DNA of 64,000 nt from Streptomyces griseoloalbus (GTDB lineage Bacteria > Actinomycetota > Actinomycetes > Streptomycetales > Streptomycetaceae), in contig BMUD01000024.1 in NCBI GenBank assembly GCA_014650015.1, forward strand, positions 54,336-118,335, read 5' to 3'. The notes under the pieces were generated by a model, which was given only the letters and a program-made list of their open reading frames with translations, had not been told where the DNA came from and did not search any database. Positions 61,458 through 64,000 of this stretch are shown one piece after another (within the stretch, counting starts at the first letter, position 1; each line of letters opens with the position of its first letter). The position numbers were made by a program, and so were the translations under genes.

Positions 61458-61562
61458 AGCGCCCGCGCATGTCACCGGGCGGAGGCCGACGGCGACGGGT
61501 GACGGAACGGCACTCGCGGCGCCGACCCCGACTTACTAGTCGAACGGTCGTATACTTCACGC

Positions 61563-62183
61563 ATGGGGCGAACGAGTGATGCCAGGAGCAAGCTCCTCAC
61601 GGCTGCGCAGTCTCTCATCGAACTGCGGGGTTACTCGGCCCTGGGCGTGGCGGAGATCTGCAAGACCGCCGGAGTGCCCAAGGGCAGCTTCTACTACTTC
61701 TTCGAGTCCAAAGAGGCCCTCGCGCTGGCCGTGATCGACGAACACTGGACCGCTCAGCAGCACAACTGGGTCCGTGTCCTGAAAAGCGATCAGGAGCCCT
61801 TGCAGCGGCTCCGGCACCTGTTCGAGGAGACCGAGGCCGCTCAGCGCGCCGGCCAGGCCACGTGCGGAACGGTGTCCGGCTGCATGTTCGGCAACCTCAC
61901 CCTCGAAATGAGCAACCAGACCGAAACGATCCGGGGCCGCCTGCAGCAGATCTTCGACGCCCAGGTCGACATGGTCGAGGAGGTGGTCTCCGAGGCGCTC
62001 GAGCGCGGAGACGCCGCGGTCGCCGACCCCCGCGCCGCTGCCCGCTCCGTGGTGGCCCAGCTGGAGGGGCAGGTGCTGTTCGCGAAGCTCTACAACGATA
62101 CGGCCCAGCTCGAAGCGCTGTGGCACAACTGCCTGGCCCTGTTGGGCGCCCACCCCTCCGAGGCGGACGTGGCGACAGTCTGA
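61563..62183 (+). CDS. TetR-family regulator (AcuR-like)
   Basis: 206 aa. HTH at about 7-52: RSKLLTAAQSLIELRGYSAL, VAEICKTAGVPKGSFYYFFE, SKEALALAVI. The GCMFGNLTLEMS motif and TetR_C_16-like tail are typical of AcuR/RutR-type proteins near reductases. The region before its start (ACTAGTCGAACGGTCGTATA) partly resembles the TAGACCGATCGTCTA boxes upstream, fitting autoregulation. Likely targets are the SDR and NTF2-like genes. Confidence 0.92.
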   Translation: MGRTSDARSKLLTAAQSLIELRGYSALGVAEICKTAGVPKGSFYYFFESKEALALAVIDEHWTAQQHNWVRVLKSDQEPLQRLRHLFEETEAAQRAGQATCGTVSGCMFGNLTLEMSNQTETIRGRLQQIFDAQVDMVEEVVSEALERGDAAVADPRAAARSVVAQLEGQVLFAKLYNDTAQLEALWHNCLALLGAHPSEADVATV

Positions 62184-62403
62184 TCCGGCGCTTCCCGCCT
62201 GCGACGCGCCCATTCCGGGCATGCTGACGATCACTTCCGCTGCGCAACGTTCACGGAAGCGGGCGGCGATCTGCAGGTCGATGCCAGCCGTGTCGATGCC
62301 TGCTGCCTCCTCGTCCGGTGCCGGCACGGCAGGAGACGACTGACACCAGGACTCCACGCTGAACGACCTGTCCGAGACCAGGGCTCTCGGCCCGTCCTGC
62401 GAA
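62184..62403. other. Non-coding gap
   Basis: No gene seen. It leads into a transposase relic. Confidence 0.4.
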
Positions 62404-62487
62404 CGCATCGGAGTACGGATCGCGCGCAAAGGCATCGAGTCCAGCGAACGATTGGGCCGCCGCCGCTGGGTCATCGAGCGCACCTCG
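62404..62487 (+). pseudogene. IS5-family transposase C-terminal scrap
   Basis: RIGVRIARKGIESSERLGRR followed by RWVIERT is the conserved end region of IS5/IS427 transposases. Nothing upstream or downstream of it is preserved. Confidence 0.7.
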
Positions 62488-62587
62488 CCACGACGGCGGC
62501 CGGGTCCTCGCCACAGGCCAGTCCTACAGCCGCCACACCCACCACAAAACCGGGACCGAACCTCGACGCACAGGATGAACTGCAGGC

Positions 62588-63067
62588 TCAGCGCAGGGGG
62601 AACCGTGCAAGGTGCTGGTCCCATTCCTCTGCTGCCCGCATCAGCTCGGCCTGGTCTGTCTCGACCTCGATCACGTATTGATAGAGATCCGGGTTCTCGT
62701 TCTGCCGCCGGGGAGGCGCAGCCTCAAGCGAAAGGTGGACCCGCAGCACTCCCGTGCCGTCGTGCCACCAGACCTGACTGAAGGCGAGGACCGGTTCGAG
62801 GAAGGAAAGATCCGGGACGAGATGCCCTTCCGGGTCCGGCTTCGTGTCCGGCCTACGCCCGTATGCGACAGCACGCAACCATGCGGACAACTCACGAGCC
62901 TCGTCGACCAGCAGACACGAGTCCGTGAAGGACCAGTTGGCCGCCGGAGTGGTGACTTCCGCCCCAATGACGAGCCAGTTGTCGTCCCAGCGGTCACCAC
63001 TGGCCACTGGGAACTGGTATCGGAGCGGCCGCAGACCGATGCCACCTGCTCGATCAGTAAGTCGCAC
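62588..63067 (-). CDS. WapI-like immunity protein, orphan
   Basis: 159 aa. LRPLRYQFPVASGDRWDDNW, LVIGAEVTTPAANWSFTDSC, ARELSAWLRAV, DLSFLEPVLAFS and LRVHLSLEAAPP match the WapI family of contact-toxin immunity proteins as I remember it. No WapA/Rhs-type toxin is encoded nearby, so it may be acquired protection. GTG 63067 is the start; it has no strong ribosome site. Confidence 0.7.
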   Translation of the reverse strand: MRLTDRAGGIGLRPLRYQFPVASGDRWDDNWLVIGAEVTTPAANWSFTDSCLLVDEARELSAWLRAVAYGRRPDTKPDPEGHLVPDLSFLEPVLAFSQVWWHDGTGVLRVHLSLEAAPPRRQNENPDLYQYVIEVETDQAELMRAAEEWDQHLARFPLR

Positions 63068-63205
63068 TGCCCAAGGATGCCACGTCCCGCAGGACCCGCC
63101 GGACGTTGAACGACAAGCTAAGTGTCCGTACCGTCGCGATCAATGCGAGAAGGGACGTAGGGGGTAGTGGTCGGCTGTCTTGTGATGATCGACGGTTCGG
63201 CCGGA

Positions 63206-63739
63206 TCACGCCCGGAACTCGGTGAGGTCGATGGCGTGAACGCGCAGGAGGTAGCCGTACACCGGGTGTGCCGTCTCCCGCTCGGCCACCATGCCGAGCT
63301 TGCGGATGACGTTCTCGGAGGCGTCGTCCCCCACCCGGTTGATGCTGATGACGCGGTCCAGGCCGCGGTCCTGGAGTGCGAACTCCAGCGTGGCGTGCGC
63401 GGCTTCCGACGCGTATCCCTGGCCCCAGAACTGTGAGCCGAGCCGCCAGCTGATTGCCACGGCGGGCAGCACCTCCGGCAGGAACTCCGGCACGGACAGC
63501 CCCGTGAAGCCGATCATTTCGCCCGAGGCCAGCAGTTCGACGGCGAAGAGTCCGAAGCCCTCCTCGTCCCACTCCTCCTCCCATCGCTCGATGGCCTCGG
63601 CCGTGTGGTCCAGGTCGCGCACCGAGCCGTCGTCGATCCAGCGCATCACCCGTGGGTCCGCGTTGATGTCCGCCATCGGCGTGAGGTCGTCGTCGTGCCA
63701 GCTACGGAGGAGGAGACGGGGGGTGCGGATCTCGGTCAT
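63206..63739 (-). CDS. GNAT N-acetyltransferase (RimJ/RimL type)
   Basis: 177 aa. MTEIRTPRLLLRSWHDDDL is the usual RimJ-like opening. The acetyl-CoA loop is WRLGSQFWGQGYASEAAHAT and the last strand contains SENVIRKLGMVAERE. It acetylates an amine (protein N-terminus or small molecule). It is monocistronic, 138 nt from the WapI-like gene on the same strand. Confidence 0.93.
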   Translation of the reverse strand: MTEIRTPRLLLRSWHDDDLTPMADINADPRVMRWIDDGSVRDLDHTAEAIERWEEEWDEEGFGLFAVELLASGEMIGFTGLSVPEFLPEVLPAVAISWRLGSQFWGQGYASEAAHATLEFALQDRGLDRVISINRVGDDASENVIRKLGMVAERETAHPVYGYLLRVHAIDLTEFRA

Positions 63740-63972
63740 GCGCCCATCCTGCCGAAGGCAAGCGCCTCATCGCTAATCCGGCGCTCGCCCGCGCTGCCGC
63801 TCCGGAACCACAACCCGTCAAGCCGCCTGCACCGCACATCGTGACGGGGGAGACATCGGGCCGACAGCCGGGCAGACGACGTGCCACTTCGGCAGCGCGG
63901 TCATGAGGTTCCCCCGAGATGCGGGGAAAGGTGACAGCAGGTCAGATGGGTGTCATGAGAGGAGCCCAGACG
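63740..63972. other. Upstream region, possibly an IS left end
   Basis: No gene. From about 63902 (TGAGGTTCCCCCGAG) the sequence looks to me like the end of an IS3-type element leading into the start below. Confidence 0.35.
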
Positions 63973-64000
63973 ATGCCTGCCCCGAGGAAGTACCCGCTGG
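63973..64000 (+). CDS. Start of an IS3-family transposase OrfA, cut by the window
   Basis: ATG 63973 gives MPAPRKYPL, the usual opening of Streptomyces IS3-family OrfA proteins (helix-turn-helix subunit). GAGGAG precedes it. Only nine codons are visible, so the call rests on that motif. Confidence 0.5.

Noticed and set aside
1-64000. tRNA or rRNA genes
   Set aside because: I saw no cloverleaf-like sequence with a T-loop GTTCGAATC-type signature or rRNA conserved block; a tRNAscan run would settle it.

Overview
The window is high-GC actinobacterial DNA, almost certainly Streptomyces. The evidence is GC-rich codon use, GTG and TTG starts behind strong AGGAGG-type ribosome sites, and several Streptomyces hallmarks: a tap-tpg telomere-replication pair, a GH19 chitinase and AA10 LPMO behind a DasR-type operator, and divergent TetR, MerR and LysR modules. 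The tap-tpg pair, the many broken genes and the transposase scraps suggest an arm of a linear chromosome or a linear plasmid. This placement is inferred; no telomere is visible.

Layout. 1-622: 3' part of a type II thioesterase from a biosynthetic cluster lying outside the window. 1522-14086: a tightly coupled five-gene operon matching the E. coli yehI/L/M/P/Q set: a DUF4132 protein, a 1686-aa companion, a MoxR AAA+ ATPase, a DUF5682-VWA fusion and a SWIM zinc-finger protein. A perfect hairpin follows it. 14250-18783: a frameshifted gene, a DUF2809 membrane protein, a small conserved protein, an internally deleted AlkZ/HTH_42-like gene, then a RidA remnant, a YheO-type regulator and a PLP-dependent ammonia-lyase. 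18910-21419: an AurF-like diiron oxygenase with a ferredoxin-fused reductase. 21814-23224: the chitin-degradation pair. 23540-26044: MFS debris, a sirtuin and a maltose/galactoside O-acetyltransferase.

26524-36800 is a series of divergent regulator/target modules: SDR-TetR with two palindromic operators, SDR-MerR, MerR facing an NTF2-like remnant and an NmrA-like protein, and MFS-LysR. A methionine aminopeptidase paralogue and an orphan colicin-immunity-like gene lie among them. 36786-48660 mixes intact genes (DUF4253, HAF-repeat, excalibur, cold-shock, hydrolases, methyltransferase, XRE-cupin) with truncated MBL, MFS, IS6 and CGNR remnants. It also holds a 168-bp MITE-like hairpin element.

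49042-51861 is tap-tpg. Immediately downstream is a compact set of two tandem 30-residue paralogous peptides, each with a strong ribosome site, followed by a cytochrome P450. This looks like a small P450-modified RiPP locus and is the most interesting candidate system in the window. 53769-63739 holds an MmyB-type regulator with MFS efflux, a broken extradiol dioxygenase, hypotheticals, a nitronate monooxygenase, an SDR/NTF2/TetR module with repeated operators, a WapI-like immunity gene and a GNAT. The window ends in what appears to be the first codons of an IS3-type transposase.
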